Made by a program: the position numbers and the translations under genes. From contig JBBRMU010000002.1 in the NCBI GenBank assembly GCA_038230655.1, forward strand, positions 37,024 through 101,023: a stretch of 64,000 bases of DNA, written 5' to 3'. A model generated the notes under the pieces. That model made no database searches. It saw only the letters and a program-made list of their open reading frames with translations, and had not been told where the DNA came from. Origin of the DNA: JBBRMU01 sp038230655. Lineage in GTDB: Bacteria; Patescibacteriota; Microgenomatia; UBA1406; GWC2-37-13. Positions 1 through 8,370 of the stretch are shown piece after piece; the first letter of the stretch is position 1, and each line of letters begins with the position of its first letter.

Positions 1-332
1 TCAAAGTAGTCAAAAGACCTTTCTGAGAAGAAACGAACATGTGTAGGATCACGGAAAGCTCCTTCATATTTATAATATGGCACATTTATTCTTATCAACG
101 CTCCTTTTTTACAGATTCTATGTAGCTCTTCCATCAGTTGCATATAGTTTGATATGTGCTCAAGAACATGTTCCGCGAGCACTTCTGAGACTGAGTTATC
201 TTTAAAGGGAAGTGGGGCATTTTCTAGGTTAAATACCACATCAGTATGTCCCCAGTCGATCTTATCCACGTTCAAATAGCCTTTGTATCTGGTTTTTCCA
301 GCTCCAATATTTAACTTTATAGTTTTAGGCAT
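1..332 (-). CDS. Class I SAM-dependent methyltransferase, partial
   Basis: About 110 codons read leftward from an ATG at 332 and run off the window edge, so the C-terminus is missing. The N-terminus carries a SAM-binding glycine loop (KLNIGAGKTRYKGYLNVD, residues 5-22), then PLPFKDNSVSEVLAEHVLEH, the post-motif seen in Methyltransf_11-type enzymes, and later DPTHVRFF, common in predicted methyltransferases of sugar and surface-polysaccharide clusters. The substrate cannot be told. It lies upstream of, and in the same direction as, nothing visible; the next gene (mrdA) ends 151 bases away. The family call is firm; the role is open. Confidence 0.8.
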   Translation of the reverse strand, partial: MPKTIKLNIGAGKTRYKGYLNVDKIDWGHTDVVFNLENAPLPFKDNSVSEVLAEHVLEHISNYMQLMEELHRICKKGALIRINVPYYKYEGAFRDPTHVRFFSERSFDYF

Positions 333-483
333 CGGTGTGAGAAACTGGGAATAAACATTTTTTAAGTATACCACTCTTAGGTGGTTTTGGAGGTTAAGAA
401 TTGGCTAAAAACGAGTTTAGAGGGATTTTATATTTTTTCTATTGAAGAAATATAATAAAACAACTAAAGACATCACTGGTTAT

Positions 484-2193
484 CTACTGAGTTCTTTCGA
501 AATATGTTTTGAGTATTTCCCTTGCAATAGGAGCTGCCACATCTGACCCTTCGCCACCTTCTTCTATCATGATCGAAAGCACAATCTCCGGATTTTCAAC
601 GGGCGCATATACCGTAAACCAGGCATAGGGAATTCCGGATTTTAAGTGTGCCTCTGCAGTACCCGTTTTGCACGCTAACTCAATTGGTCTTTTTGCAATT
701 CCCGCAGAAGTGCTGGCATCTTGAGGCGGCTTAATAGAAGAGTCATTGACTGCAAAATTAAATAGTGGCCACGCAGTTCCTCCGGGCGCACATGCCTGCT
801 TCATACCTTCTTTAATTATTCTAAGAGTTTTATCTGATATCGGCAATTTGTCACAGTGCTGTTTTTGATATTGACTGAATAAAGAATCATTTATACTACT
901 ATCTGATTTCAATAAGGTAGGTTGACACAGTGTTCCGTTATTAGCAAATGCCTGCGTTGCCCTTGCAACCTGTAAGGGGGTAGCAAGAAGGTATCCTTGA
1001 CCAATTGACATATTATATGTATCCCCCGTATACCATTTTTCTTTGAGAACTTCCTCTTTCCAAAACGGAGATGGAATTGTCCCGTGACTCTCTTCTATGC
1101 CTATTTTACTGTCTTGATTATAACCAAACTTCTCTGCCCATTTTTTCAAATTTTCTGGCCCAAGTTTTTCCCCTATTTTATAAAAATAAACATCATTTGA
1201 TCTTTTAAGAGCGCTGACTACATTGATTGTTCCGTCCATCTTGCCGTTCCTAAGATATGCCCAGTTTGCAAACTGAAGAGATCCAATTTTTATAAATCCC
1301 GTGTCCTCCTCTGTCGTATCCTCTGTTATTGTATGTTCTTCCAAAGCACCGGTTGCCAAAACCAGTTTAAAAGTAGATCCTGAAGGATAAGTACCTTCTG
1401 TGGATCTATTAAAAAGTGGGTTATTGTCTTTATCTGAAAAATAGGCATTAATTTTTGAGTTAATGCTGTCTTCAAAGTCCTGGGGATTAAATGAGGGAGT
1501 TGAAGCTAAAATTAAAACTTCTCCCGTCGATGGTTTGATACCAACCACAGCACCTCTTTTACCTTTTATCTGCTCATAGGCTTTTTTCTGTAGCTCAGCA
1601 TCAACTGAAAGTTGAACAGTCTGACCGTCTTCAGGTGGTATAACATTAAGAGGCCTTACAATTTTACCGCGAGCATCCATCTCTATGAGTTTTTTCCCAT
1701 CCTTTCCACGGAGTGCGCACTCAAACAACTTCTCAACTCCCTTCTTTCCTACTTTATCTACATATTTATCGTTTGACTTTATCTTAACCAAACAGGTATC
1801 GTTTTTAACATCATTTTGATCTGCTGCCTGTCTATATCCGATGATATGTGCAAATATTTCAGAATCCTCATAGTGTCTTCTGGAAAATAACCTCAGTCCC
1901 GTCTCATCCAAGTTTGCAGGAGTATTGTTTACCAGAGTGTTTCCCTTTCTGTCTAAGATTTTGCCTCGCTGGGGCTCAATGATAACCTCGCGAATTCTAT
2001 TATCTTCAGATAGTCTACGATAGTAGTCGCCTTTAACGATCGTTAGCTGAAATAGTCTCAAAAATAAAGCAAGAAAAAATACCCCAATAATTAAGATAAA
2101 AACGAATAAAAATAGTAATGAGTGTCCCTTATATGAATTTTGGAAGTCCATACCACCCACATAGCCTTTTTTAATGATGGGGATCTTATTCAT
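484..2193 (-). CDS. mrdA: Penicillin-binding protein 2 (peptidoglycan DD-transpeptidase)
   Basis: Membrane-anchored class B PBP that cross-links peptidoglycan during elongation. A short cytoplasmic N-terminus is followed by one membrane helix (about residues 26-47) and the dimerisation-domain start EPQRGKILDRKG. All three penicillin-binding motifs are present: S273-T-F-K276, S332-N-D334 and K509-T-G511. At 569 aa it is somewhat shorter than proteobacterial PBP2, mostly because the pedestal after the DRKG motif is trimmed. No MreCD or RodA lies beside it here; the neighbour upstream in the same direction is the secretion-ATPase cluster. PBP2 is preferred to PBP3/FtsI because of the N-terminal motif and lack of PASTA domains, but the class B subgroup is the less certain part. 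Confidence 0.92.
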   Translation of the reverse strand: MNKIPIIKKGYVGGMDFQNSYKGHSLLFLFVFILIIGVFFLALFLRLFQLTIVKGDYYRRLSEDNRIREVIIEPQRGKILDRKGNTLVNNTPANLDETGLRLFSRRHYEDSEIFAHIIGYRQAADQNDVKNDTCLVKIKSNDKYVDKVGKKGVEKLFECALRGKDGKKLIEMDARGKIVRPLNVIPPEDGQTVQLSVDAELQKKAYEQIKGKRGAVVGIKPSTGEVLILASTPSFNPQDFEDSINSKINAYFSDKDNNPLFNRSTEGTYPSGSTFKLVLATGALEEHTITEDTTEEDTGFIKIGSLQFANWAYLRNGKMDGTINVVSALKRSNDVYFYKIGEKLGPENLKKWAEKFGYNQDSKIGIEESHGTIPSPFWKEEVLKEKWYTGDTYNMSIGQGYLLATPLQVARATQAFANNGTLCQPTLLKSDSSINDSLFSQYQKQHCDKLPISDKTLRIIKEGMKQACAPGGTAWPLFNFAVNDSSIKPPQDASTSAGIAKRPIELACKTGTAEAHLKSGIPYAWFTVYAPVENPEIVLSIMIEEGGEGSDVAAPIAREILKTYFERTQ

Positions 2194-2227
2194 AATGAGT
2201 TCAGCAATTTAAGAAAAATTAGTTAAT

Positions 2228-3976
2228 TTACTCAATAAGCCCTTTTTCTTCTTCCGATGCGATCACTCTGAAACCGACATGAGACTGTCCTGCGAAAAAA
2301 AGTCCTTCACCAACGCCCGCTGAGAGTAGAAAATGTTTTTCTCCCCCCGTTAAGTAGAATGTATCGGTGATTTTATCTACAGCCGCGGTAGACTGCTTTA
2401 GTATTATCTGAAGACTTGAGTTGGTAATAATCGCTTTTCCTTCATCCGTTGAGAGGAAGTCCTCAACATCTTGTGTAATTGTTGTCAAACCTAACATATA
2501 TTTACGAGCTCTTTTTGCAAAACTATGAATATATGCACCTGAATCCTTATTTTTTATCAGATACCAAGCCTCGTCTACCACTAAGACGCGCTTTTTCTTG
2601 ACTTTCCGAACTCGGTTCCAGATATAGTCGAGAACAATATACATAGCAACTGGACGAAGATTTTCTTCCAAATCACGAATTCCAAATACTGTTAATGGGT
2701 TTTTAATATCGAAGTTTGACTGTTGGTTAAAAATTCCGGAAGCTGATCCCTTTACAAACTTCTCGAGTCTGTCTGCCAACTCTCTCGATTCTGGAGTCTC
2801 CATTCCTAAAAGAATTTTGTATAAATCTTCCAGTAGCGGCGGTTGAATCTTGAATGTTGCCGGATCCTGTGTGATCCCTTTTTCTCGATATGTTAGGACT
2901 AGAGCTCTATCCAAAAGTGCATCTTGAGAAGGATTAATTTCTCCCATAATAACCTTCATTAATGAATGAAGATCCAGTATTTTATTTGATAATTCGTCAG
3001 GTTCGGGATCTGTGGTTGCCAGATCAAAAGGATTAAGTTTTATTGATGAGTTGCCGGCAAATTCTACAAACTCTCCACCCATTGAAGCTGTTAGTTTCTG
3101 ATACTCATTTTCCGGATCAATAATTAAAACGTCCACGCCCATCATTAGTAGTCTCGCGGTCTCCAGTTTTACCAAGAAACTCTTTCCCCCTCCTGACTTA
3201 CCTAAGATAACAGCGTTAGCATTCTCAAGAGTAAATCTATCAAAAATAATCAAACTACCATCATGTTGATTTATTCCATAAAGAATGCCTTCATTTTTTG
3301 TTAAAGAAGCTGTGGAAAAGGGAAATGTCATTGCCAATGAGGTTGTATCCATATTTCTCCAGACAGCGACTTTATCGTAAAACATCGGAAGAGTAGATTT
3401 AAAACCCTCTTCCATTTCCAGAGTTGCTTGTTTGGCTACGATCAAGAGGGAAGATAAACTCGAGTCTATCTCTTTTGTAAGTTGATTAAGTTCATCAAGG
3501 CTATCTGCAGGTATCGTAATATATAAGCCAAACTGAAAAAAGCGTTCAGCGCCTTTTGCAAGTTCTGCCTGAAGAGAGAGAGCATCGTCAAGGGCTACTT
3601 GGATTGACGGATCGACAACCTTTCCAGATTTAATTTCACCTTCAATGGTTGCTTCCATCTCCGCAATCTTCCGTTTTAGTTCCTCCAGAACAGCCTTTGA
3701 CTCCGTTGGATAAATATACATCGAAATATAGAGAGGATGATCGAAGGTGATAAGCGAGTATAACCAGTTTGCCGACACATATCTGGGATAAGCCACAACA
3801 TATAAAGTCCGATAGTACTTGTCATCAACCTTGAGATGATTGAAGTCTACCTCTACAAAAGATGGCGCAATAATATCTTTTATGCTGACACTACCTTTAG
3901 CCATTACTTTTGCCACGTTTTGGGCACCTATAGGGATTCGCGAATTATTTGTTTTTTTCTTATTTGACCCAAACAT
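2228..3976 (-). CDS. virB4: VirB4-family ATPase of a type IV secretion-like system
   Basis: Cytoplasmic/peripheral ATPase that powers type IV secretion or pilus assembly. The C-terminal HerA/FtsK-type domain has a Walker A motif G259-KSGGG-K265-S266 and a Walker B RVLVVDEAW, followed by SFAKRARKYMLGLTTITQD as in VirB4/TraC proteins. The first 230 residues resemble the middle part of VirB4. It is 582 aa rather than about 800, and the missing N-terminal region appears to be the separate gene just upstream (3998-4654), 21 bases away. With the PrgI-like gene this forms a three-gene operon (5781 to 2228). No relaxase or coupling protein is in the window, so DNA transfer cannot be inferred. Confidence 0.88.
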   Translation of the reverse strand: MFGSNKKKTNNSRIPIGAQNVAKVMAKGSVSIKDIIAPSFVEVDFNHLKVDDKYYRTLYVVAYPRYVSANWLYSLITFDHPLYISMYIYPTESKAVLEELKRKIAEMEATIEGEIKSGKVVDPSIQVALDDALSLQAELAKGAERFFQFGLYITIPADSLDELNQLTKEIDSSLSSLLIVAKQATLEMEEGFKSTLPMFYDKVAVWRNMDTTSLAMTFPFSTASLTKNEGILYGINQHDGSLIIFDRFTLENANAVILGKSGGGKSFLVKLETARLLMMGVDVLIIDPENEYQKLTASMGGEFVEFAGNSSIKLNPFDLATTDPEPDELSNKILDLHSLMKVIMGEINPSQDALLDRALVLTYREKGITQDPATFKIQPPLLEDLYKILLGMETPESRELADRLEKFVKGSASGIFNQQSNFDIKNPLTVFGIRDLEENLRPVAMYIVLDYIWNRVRKVKKKRVLVVDEAWYLIKNKDSGAYIHSFAKRARKYMLGLTTITQDVEDFLSTDEGKAIITNSSLQIILKQSTAAVDKITDTFYLTGGEKHFLLSAGVGEGLFFAGQSHVGFRVIASEEEKGLIE

Positions 3977-3997
3977 AGTATTTATTCCAGAGTATTA

Positions 3998-4654
3998 TCA
4001 AACATTTGTCAAGACAACATCGGTATAACTGTCAACAGTAGCCAACTGTCTTCCTACAGATGAAGGATTGTAAAGATTATAAAAAAGCTCAGTTAGTTCC
4101 TGTTTTTGTAAAAGTGTCGCCCGTAGACCAACTTTTGCAAGAAGTCTCAGCAAATGATCTCTTTTTGGATAAAGTGAGGTTTTAGCGCGGCTAATGACAT
4201 ACTCTTTATGTAAACCTTTAGCATTAACACCAGAAACTCCCAACTCCAGCGGAGAAAATGGTACCAGGAAAAAAAATCTCTTTTCAAGGACTGTATTTTT
4301 TTTCACAATAGTTTTGATAAACTCCTGATAAGCTCGTAGTCTTGTTTTTATAAGATCATTTTGTTGTGTCCCAATCTTGCTGTTTAGATAGTCTATATAT
4401 GAGGAAATATCCATCTTCTTCGAGATAATTAAAATCTGAGCAGGAAAAGATAACGAATTTAACAGACTCGCATAAGAGTAAATTATTGATCCTTGTTCTT
4501 CCTGAGATAAGAGATAAAAGTTTACCGCTCCAACTTCAATGACGATAGCCGCTGAGTAGTCTTTTAAAAGTAAAATATCATCTTTTATATCCTCAATCTC
4601 GACGAAACTTTGCGTACTTGCTTTAATTGGTGATGTTGGTTTTTGAGTTGCCAT
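3998..4654 (-). CDS. VirB4/TraC N-terminal-like protein
   Basis: A 218-aa protein between the PrgI-like gene (2-base gap) and VirB4 (21-base gap), so almost certainly co-translated with them. It opens with KASTQSFVEIEDIKDDILLLKDYSAAIVIEVGA in outline, the pattern of the N-terminal domain of TraC/VirB4 proteins in which a short beta strand pair follows 'V-x-I-E'. It has no membrane helix and no nucleotide-binding motif. The simplest reading is that the VirB4 polypeptide is split into two genes here, a common arrangement in CPR genomes. Its function as a VirB4 docking subunit is inferred from position and similarity, not shown. Confidence 0.65.
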   Translation of the reverse strand: MATQKPTSPIKASTQSFVEIEDIKDDILLLKDYSAAIVIEVGAVNFYLLSQEEQGSIIYSYASLLNSLSFPAQILIISKKMDISSYIDYLNSKIGTQQNDLIKTRLRAYQEFIKTIVKKNTVLEKRFFFLVPFSPLELGVSGVNAKGLHKEYVISRAKTSLYPKRDHLLRLLAKVGLRATLLQKQELTELFYNLYNPSSVGRQLATVDSYTDVVLTNV

Positions 4655-4656
4655 AG

Positions 4657-5781
4657 TTAAATTGACTCCTTTGAATAAAATTCATACGGTTTATTACCTG
4701 TATTAGGCACGTGTACATTCATTGTATCAAAAAAGTATCCTCCATTTGGATCTTTCATCTCAAATACATAGTCGCCTTCAGGAAGAGGGTTATATGTCGC
4801 GAAGATTCCATGAGGGTTTGTTTTCAAAAGTCGCAAAGAGACACCTTGCTTGTTTTTAATATAGACCAAAACGCCAGGTAAAGGTATTTTTCTATTATTT
4901 TTGATGACCCCAGTTAATGAGGGATGTTCCATGGAACGAGCTTGAGGGATAACTACTGGCGCTGTTTGGGATGGTGGAGTGTATACAATTGCAGAAGGAG
5001 GTTGTGTAACTTGTGGCGCAACTTTAAGACTTTCAATTGGGATCTGTTGGACTGTTTGTTTAACAACTGCTGGCTCGGCTGGTGTAGATGTAGGTGTAGG
5101 AACTGTTGAGACAACAGATGTTATGACGACAGGTTGATTAAAGTCTTTAGGAATAAATGTATGAGAAAGCTGCTTAGGTGATTTAGATGACGGAGTCGGG
5201 ACAATAATTTGAGACTTTTCAGGTTGGACATTCACAACCTGAGGATGAGATTGCACCTTAACCAGCGTATTGATTCTTGGGGTTGTGTTTACTTGGCTTA
5301 AAATAGGTTGAGGACTAATCTGAGTTGTTGGGGTCTGCAACAATGATTGAATTTGTTTTTTCTTCACACTAGATGGTTTTTTAGGTTGAGTCTTTTCCAG
5401 ATACGCTGCAAGTTTTTCTTTCGACTCAACATGACTAATAACTTTATGGGGATCGCTGACAAAAAATAAATCTTCAATAAAATAGAGAGGTGAATTTTGT
5501 TTATAAAAAGTGAACTGTGTTGGAGAGTTCAGTCGTTTAATCATGTTCTTTACCCATACATCCATCGGCCGATCATTTATTGGAATAAATGCGAAAGCTA
5601 CTCCAACTGAGGCAACTAATACTCCCAGAACTGCATTTATTAATGGAATTGGGAATAGTTTAAACACTATGAAGCCTGTAGGAACACTCACTAACAGATA
5701 TAGAAACTGTTTTAATGTCATGAAGCCAATGAGTTTAAACTCAAAGGATGTTATCTGGCGTGGTATTGGATGCTGCTCCAT
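4657..5781 (-). CDS. PrgI-family membrane protein with Pro/Thr linker and regulatory-like beta domain
   Basis: 374 aa. Residues 8-60 match the PrgI family of Gram-positive type IV secretion systems (ITSFEFKLIGFMTLKQFLYL, then two membrane helices). Residues about 130-280 are a low-complexity Pro/Thr/Gln/Val linker. Residues about 285-365 form a carboxypeptidase-regulatory-like (CnaB/transthyretin-type) beta domain with GVIKNNRKIPLPGVLVYIKN and LPEGDYVFEMKDPNGGYFF. Ordinary PrgI proteins are only about 100-150 aa, so the tail is an addition, perhaps exposed at the surface or gripping the pilus. First gene of the secretion operon; start ATG at 5781 is directly followed by the conserved family sequence. 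Confidence 0.75.
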   Translation of the reverse strand: MEQHPIPRQITSFEFKLIGFMTLKQFLYLLVSVPTGFIVFKLFPIPLINAVLGVLVASVGVAFAFIPINDRPMDVWVKNMIKRLNSPTQFTFYKQNSPLYFIEDLFFVSDPHKVISHVESKEKLAAYLEKTQPKKPSSVKKKQIQSLLQTPTTQISPQPILSQVNTTPRINTLVKVQSHPQVVNVQPEKSQIIVPTPSSKSPKQLSHTFIPKDFNQPVVITSVVSTVPTPTSTPAEPAVVKQTVQQIPIESLKVAPQVTQPPSAIVYTPPSQTAPVVIPQARSMEHPSLTGVIKNNRKIPLPGVLVYIKNKQGVSLRLLKTNPHGIFATYNPLPEGDYVFEMKDPNGGYFFDTMNVHVPNTGNKPYEFYSKESI

Positions 5782-5901
5782 AGATTATATTCAGTATATA
5801 GGATTTTATACCTGTTGTACATAAATGTACCACGGCGTATTTTGATTATGGACAGATTGTCTGAAAATGGTATAAATCAAGGCGAAAGGAGGAAAGAAGC
5901 A

Positions 5902-6990
5902 TTACCTATACATGATCGGCTTTTCAGTTTGAGGAAGAATGAGACTCATTTTTCTTTCTTTGGAGTTTACACGCTCGACGAAGGCCTTTATTTTTTGCCC
6001 CATCTGTAGATTTTCATCTCCAGTTAGCTTACTGATATGAATTAACCCCTCAACACCAGGTTGTAGTCGGATGAAGTAGCCATATCTTTCTTTTCTTATG
6101 ACTTCACCCTCAACTTCTTTATCTTTTGGATATTTCTCTTCAATATCAGACCAAGGATCATGACTTAAGCGTTTTAGTGAAAGATTGAGTTTTAAATCAT
6201 TCTCATTTTTTTCTACAACAGCCACTTTTATCGTTTCTCCAGGCCGCACATATGATGAAGCGTCAGATACCTTCTCCCAGGAAATCTCTGAGATATGGAT
6301 AAGACCTTCAACACCATCGACCTCACAGAAGACACCGAATTCAGAGACGCCAAGTACTTTTGCTTCGTAATTTTCTCCAACTTTGATCTTATCAAACCGT
6401 TCTCTCAGTTCTTTTTGAGAAATATTTAAGACAGCCGCCTTCTGAGAAACAACTAATCTATTTTTAGCTTGGTCAACTTCAAGGACTTTTACTTTTATTT
6501 TCTGACCTTCTAATTTTTTAGGTTCATTTAGATAGTCACCCATCAACTGAATTTTTGGAATGACTCCGCGGATACCCATGAAGTCAATAAAGACTCCACC
6601 TTTTCCGTATTCACCACACAATACTTCAATATCGTCTTCTTTTTCTTTTTTCTCTTTAACAATGTCCCACTTTCCTTTTTCAAAAAACTTTGACATTGAA
6701 ACAACGGGGTAACCATCACGAGACTCTTCAGAAATAATTCTTACTCTGATGGTGTCTCCGACTTTCAAATAAGGCAGGTATGTGGAAATTTCTTTTCCTT
6801 CTTTGTCACCAAGAACAGCATAAGCTTTTGTGCCAATATCAAACATCACTCCACGTTTAGAGAGAGCGTTTATTTGGGCGTCTAATTCCTGTCCTTTTCG
6901 TATTGAAGCTGGTTGACTAGTACGTAGAAGCGCTTCCATTGGATGTGCCGCACTTGTTTGTAGGGTAGTTTTTACTGATTTTTTTGGCAT
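5902..6990 (-). CDS. rpsA: 30S ribosomal protein S1
   Basis: RNA-binding protein of the small ribosomal subunit that helps mRNAs reach the ribosome. The 362-aa protein has four S1 (OB-fold) repeats at about residues 35-105, 120-190, 205-275 and 290-358; the third and fourth carry the classic GVEGLIHISEIS / GVEGLIHISKLT signatures, the first is the most divergent. Four domains is fewer than the six of E. coli S1 and typical of compact genomes. A strong Shine-Dalgarno (AAGGAGGA) precedes the ATG at 6990, in contrast with the many leaderless-looking genes around it. The C-terminus ends within a few residues of the last repeat. Confidence 0.93.
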   Translation of the reverse strand: MPKKSVKTTLQTSAAHPMEALLRTSQPASIRKGQELDAQINALSKRGVMFDIGTKAYAVLGDKEGKEISTYLPYLKVGDTIRVRIISEESRDGYPVVSMSKFFEKGKWDIVKEKKEKEDDIEVLCGEYGKGGVFIDFMGIRGVIPKIQLMGDYLNEPKKLEGQKIKVKVLEVDQAKNRLVVSQKAAVLNISQKELRERFDKIKVGENYEAKVLGVSEFGVFCEVDGVEGLIHISEISWEKVSDASSYVRPGETIKVAVVEKNENDLKLNLSLKRLSHDPWSDIEEKYPKDKEVEGEVIRKERYGYFIRLQPGVEGLIHISKLTGDENLQMGQKIKAFVERVNSKERKMSLILPQTEKPIMYR

Positions 6991-7070
6991 CTAAAATAGT
7001 TCCTCCTTTTTTTAACGTCTTCTTAAGACAATATACTATATCAAAAAGATTTGTCAAAAACAAGACTAAA

Positions 7071-7619
7071 TTACATTCCTTGAAGTTGTTTATTCACCTG
7101 TGAGTTAAGACGAAGAATATCTTGGAAGGTCTGTCTATCTCCTTGAGGAAAAGTTTGAAGAAGATTTTGAATGATCTCCCAGTGTTTTTGATTACTCAAC
7201 TTTGCTTGAAGAACTAGGTCAGGAGGAGGACTCGTCCCCTGTTGTTTTGAATTTTTTAAAAGGTCGGGAATTTTTTCTGAGTATTTTTCTGCTTTTGAAA
7301 GTGTTGATAAAGCTAGCTGATTCTTTCCTTTTTCTGCCAATTTAACAGCCATCATTGCTCTTTTATCTGAGTAATTAAGATAAAGTCGTGCTTTTTTTAT
7401 ATTATCACGCGTAAAAAACTCAGTCACTCTATCTCTAGTAATCTTTATGAGATATAGAGGATGGTCAGGAAGAAGACCAGGGTATGGCATTTCATAGACA
7501 ACTTTTGCGTTTTGTAAGGTTAATGGTTCCTGTCCATTCGTTGTACTAAAGACGTAAAATGCTGGGACTGTCGAGAAAAGCATTACGGCAAAGAAACAAG
7601 TTATTAAAACGGCTTTCAT
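7071..7619 (-). CDS. DUF5667 domain secreted protein
   Basis: 182 aa with an N-terminal signal peptide or anchor (hydrophobic residues about 3-24). Residues 44-120 match DUF5667 as I know it: a PGLLPDHPLYLIKITRDRV opening followed by helices with ARLYLNYSDKRAMMAVKLAEKG. The domain is frequent in extracytoplasmic proteins of CPR bacteria and actinobacteria; no activity is established for it. The rest is helical and charged. It lies 86 bases downstream of hup in the same direction, but an intrinsic terminator sits between them, so it is probably transcribed separately. Confidence 0.75.
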   Translation of the reverse strand: MKAVLITCFFAVMLFSTVPAFYVFSTTNGQEPLTLQNAKVVYEMPYPGLLPDHPLYLIKITRDRVTEFFTRDNIKKARLYLNYSDKRAMMAVKLAEKGKNQLALSTLSKAEKYSEKIPDLLKNSKQQGTSPPPDLVLQAKLSNQKHWEIIQNLLQTFPQGDRQTFQDILRLNSQVNKQLQGM

Positions 7620-7648
7620 AATTCAACAATTATATCAATTTAAGGGGT

Positions 7649-7691
7649 AAAAAACAACCCCGTTTCTGTCCTTTGACAGATCTAGACGGGG
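7649..7691 (-). terminator. Intrinsic terminator after hup
   Basis: Read on the minus strand, a stem CCCCGT/ACGGGG (7658-7663 with 7686-7691) encloses a second small stem CTGTC/GACAG and is followed by TTGTTTTTT. This is a good Rho-independent terminator placed 14 bases after the hup stop codon. Confidence 0.85.
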
Positions 7692-7704
7692 CTTAAGGTC
7701 AAGG

Positions 7705-7977
7705 TTATTTGATAATTCTCTTGAGACTTTTTCCAGCGGTAAAGCCAGGCGTTTTTGTCGAGGGAATTTGTATTTCTGCACCCGTTTGTGGGTTCCTCCC
7801 TTTTCGTTGCGCTCGTTTGCGTACCATAAAGGTTCCAAATCCAGTTACGACTACTTTTTCATTCCTTTTTAAAGCATCTGTAATTAAGTTGAAAACCGAG
7901 TTTACTGCGTCTTTGGAAGCTTTACTCGTCAAACCTGCTTTTTTAGTGACTTGAGCGATCAAATCAGCTTTTGTCAT
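7705..7977 (-). CDS. hup: HU-family DNA-binding protein
   Basis: Small histone-like protein that bends and compacts DNA. The 90-aa sequence fits the family length exactly and shows the canonical features: MTKADLIAQVTKKAGLTSK at the N-terminus, VTGFGTFMVRKRAQRKGRNPQ spanning the DNA-binding beta arm, and the PxFxAGKxLK ending (TPGFTAGKSLKRIIK). Translation starts at ATG 7977 behind a perfect AGGAGGTGA Shine-Dalgarno. A consensus promoter lies about 170 bases upstream (8149-8177), so the mRNA should have a leader of roughly 165 nt, and an intrinsic terminator follows immediately. Confidence 0.96.
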   Translation of the reverse strand: MTKADLIAQVTKKAGLTSKASKDAVNSVFNLITDALKRNEKVVVTGFGTFMVRKRAQRKGRNPQTGAEIQIPSTKTPGFTAGKSLKRIIK

Positions 7978-8148
7978 ATATATTCACCTCCTTTTATTCT
8001 AATGTCATTCTTCGTCGACCTTAAGTAATACCGTAAAATAATGCCCTAATGGAGTGATTTATATCTGGTACGAGATGCCTCCTTATTTACCAAAAGTAAA
8101 TAACGAAGCCCGTCGCAAAGCTAGAAAAAATCACTTGGGTATGCTATC

Positions 8149-8177
8149 AGAATAGTGATTTTTGGGCCTTGTGTCAA
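8149..8177 (-). promoter_or_regulatory. Sigma-70-type promoter of hup
   Basis: On the minus strand TTGACA (8177-8172) and TATTCT (8154-8149) are separated by 17 bases. It points at hup and predicts a start near 8142, giving a leader of about 165 nt. No other gene lies between. Confidence 0.7.
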
Positions 8178-8216
8178 TCTATATCAAGAATATCTTATTG
8201 TAACAATCTATATCAA
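8175..8216. repeat. 13-bp direct repeat overlapping the hup -35 box
   Basis: CAATCTATATCAA occurs at 8175-8187 and again at 8204-8216, a 29-base period. The first copy overlaps the TTGACA box of the hup promoter, the second lies three helical turns further upstream, so a regulator or upstream-element role is possible. Confidence 0.6.
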
Positions 8217-8322
8217 ATTTAGGGCTGTGCAGTAATCTAAATTAAGGTAGCCTCAACAGCATTTTACCTGCCTTTATTAAGCAGAAAGACGATCTGACTC
8301 TCTCCTCATCGTTAACTCTTCC

Positions 8323-8348
8323 AAAAAAACGGCGCTATTTCTAGCGCC
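8323..8348 (-). terminator. Intrinsic terminator after rny
   Basis: On the minus strand a perfect 7-bp stem GGCGCTA/TAGCGCC (8348-8342 with 8337-8331) with a 4-base loop is followed by seven T residues (8329-8323 complement). It lies 23 bases beyond the rny stop codon. Confidence 0.9.
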
Positions 8349-8370
8349 ATTTAAGTAAATCAAACAGATG

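Noticed and set aside
4924..5109. Cys/Trp-rich 61-codon frame opposite the PrgI-like gene
   Set aside because: It is the reverse reading of the Pro/Thr/Gln linker codons, which produces such a composition automatically.
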